Shown: positions 6,301 through 7,357 of the stretch, piece after piece
How positions within the stretch are numbered: the stretch's first letter is position 1
How the letters are laid out: every line of letters starts with the position of its first letter
From: Balneolales bacterium
GTDB lineage: Bacteria; Bacteroidota; Rhodothermia; Balneolales; Natronogracilivirgulaceae
DNA length: 7,357 bases
Direction: 5' to 3'
NCBI GenBank assembly: GCA_007131535.1
Contig: SLQI01000217.1
Coordinates: 1-7,357, forward strand
Translations under genes and position numbers: made by a program
The notes under the pieces: model-generated
The model's database searches: none
What the model was told of the DNA's origin: nothing
Seen by the model: the letters and a program-made list of their open reading frames with translations, nothing else

Positions 6301-7314
6301 TTACAGGGAGTCTACGGCCCGATATGCCAATTCCCCCTTCTGATATAGATCAATAGCTTCATGCAAAATATCATTTATTGTATATCGGGGCCGATAGCCG
6401 ATGAGCTCGGTGATTTTCGTTAAATCCGGGCTGCGGTGCGGGATCTCTTCGAAACCACCACCGTAAATTTCATCAAAAGGAATGTAGTTTAATGATGAAG
6501 AACTGCCGCTAAACCGGATAATTTTTTCCGCAAGCTCTCTGATCGTTATAGCTCCATAGTTTCCGACATTAAACACCTGCCCTTCCGCCTCTTTTGCTTC
6601 CATTAATTTCATTATGGATTTCACTACATCATTGACATGAGTAAAACTGCGAACCTGGCTTCCATCTCCATATACCGGCACCGCTTTGCCGCGTACGGCA
6701 CAATCGATAAAGCGCGGAATCACTTTGCCGTATTCTCCGTATTGTCCTGGAATCATTCCACTACCTACCACATTGAAGAATCTTGTTATCACTACCGGCA
6801 GGTTTTGTTCTTCGAAGCAGGCTCGTGCCATATATTCATTCATGACCTTTGAGCAGGCATAAGTCCAGCGCAATTTTGAAGGCGGGCCGCTCACAAGATC
6901 ATCCTCTTCATTCAACAGCGGTTTCTGTTCTTTCCTCCTCTTACCATACACTTCCGAACTTGAAGCCACCAGCACTTTTTTGCCGTATATACCTGCAAGG
7001 CGGAGTACATTTTGGGTTCCGGTCACATTGGTTGATATAGTTTCAGCCGGCTGTTCTAATACGCGTTTTACCCCCACTACAGCCGCCAGATGAAACACCT
7101 TATCGCACCCGGCAATCGCTTGTTCGAGGGCATGATAGTCTCGAATATCAGCAGATATGTTCTTGAAACCCGGACAGCCTGTAAGATGACGGATGTTATC
7201 CGGACTGCCTGAAGTGTGATTATCGAGTACCTGCACCTCGTGGCCTTCTTTTAAAAGAGCCGCAGCAAGATGGCTTCCTATCAGTCCCGCCCCGCCGGTG
7301 ATAAGATACTTCAT
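6301..7314 (-). CDS. NAD-dependent epimerase/dehydratase family protein (extended SDR, nucleotide-sugar; UDP-glucuronate decarboxylase-like)
   Basis: A 337-residue cytoplasmic extended SDR enzyme that acts on an NDP-sugar with NAD(P). The N-terminal Rossmann motif TGGAGLIG is at residues 6-13, with an acidic Asp31 at the end of strand two (NAD preference) and Asp56-Ile57 plus HLAA (75-78) lining the cofactor site. The catalytic set is SSSEVYG (118-124) with Tyr152 and Lys156 (YACSK). The Ser120-Glu121 pair and the preceding GPPSKLRWTY resemble the decarboxylase domain of ArnA and related UDP-glucuronate decarboxylases. The Asp-Glu pair of dTDP-glucose 4,6-dehydratase is not present. The C-terminal half has VYGDGSQVRSFTHVNDVV and FNVGN, typical of the family. 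The exact substrate cannot be fixed: UDP-glucose/UDP-glucuronate 4-epimerase is an alternative. It converges on the nuo operon and is probably unrelated to it; upstream neighbours lie outside the window. The ATG at 7314 is in frame directly before KYLITGGAG, and no earlier residues are needed. Confidence 0.9.
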   Translation of the reverse strand: MKYLITGGAGLIGSHLAAALLKEGHEVQVLDNHTSGSPDNIRHLTGCPGFKNISADIRDYHALEQAIAGCDKVFHLAAVVGVKRVLEQPAETISTNVTGTQNVLRLAGIYGKKVLVASSSEVYGKRRKEQKPLLNEEDDLVSGPPSKLRWTYACSKVMNEYMARACFEEQNLPVVITRFFNVVGSGMIPGQYGEYGKVIPRFIDCAVRGKAVPVYGDGSQVRSFTHVNDVVKSIMKLMEAKEAEGQVFNVGNYGAITIRELAEKIIRFSGSSSSLNYIPFDEIYGGGFEEIPHRSPDLTKITELIGYRPRYTINDILHEAIDLYQKGELAYRAVDSL

Positions 7315-7357
7315 AACGGAGATTGTGTAGCCTCAAAATTCTATTAAATATTGCAGA

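Noticed and set aside
6301..7314. Assignment of the SDR gene as dTDP-glucose 4,6-dehydratase (rmlB) or galE
   Set aside because: The Asp-Glu catalytic pair of RmlB is missing and the SSATVYG signature of GalE is not matched, so a specific symbol is not justified.
7315..7357. Possible promoter of the - strand gene (GAATTTTG on the - strand, close to the Bacteroidota TAnnTTTG box)
   Set aside because: The first base differs from the consensus and the -33 element would lie beyond the window edge, so it cannot be supported.

Overview
The window holds the middle of a respiratory complex I operon (NADH:quinone oxidoreductase, nuo) on the + strand. It runs from the last 27 codons of nuoC through complete nuoD, nuoE, nuoF, nuoG and nuoH. 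A strong hairpin terminator stands 18 bases after nuoH. After a 267-base intergenic stretch comes one gene on the - strand, an extended short-chain dehydrogenase/reductase (SDR) that acts on nucleotide sugars. The nuo operon and this gene converge on the terminator region.

Layout: 1-84 nuoC 3' end; 90-1394 nuoD; 1402-1944 nuoE; 1951-3237 nuoF; 3253-4998 nuoG; 5023-6033 nuoH. The gaps are 5, 7, 6, 15 and 24 bases, so this is one transcription unit whose promoter lies outside the window. NuoE, NuoF and NuoG form the NADH-oxidising arm (FMN and iron-sulfur clusters). NuoC and NuoD form the connecting arm and, with NuoH, shape the quinone-binding site. The genes that usually follow nuoH (nuoI to nuoN) are absent: the operon ends at nuoH, so the rest of the complex must be encoded elsewhere if it is complete.

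Organism: base composition is close to even. nuoC and nuoD are separate genes, NuoG is short and lacks the N7 cluster ligands, and no start has a strong Shine-Dalgarno sequence. This fits a member of the Bacteroidota/Balneolota/Rhodothermota assemblage, but the assignment is an inference from general features and is not certain.

I found no sign of a new biological system. The points most worth checking are the early end of the operon after nuoH, the loss of the N7 site together with the shortened C-terminal part of NuoG, and a small A/T-rich repeat-like motif between nuoH and the sugar-nucleotide gene.
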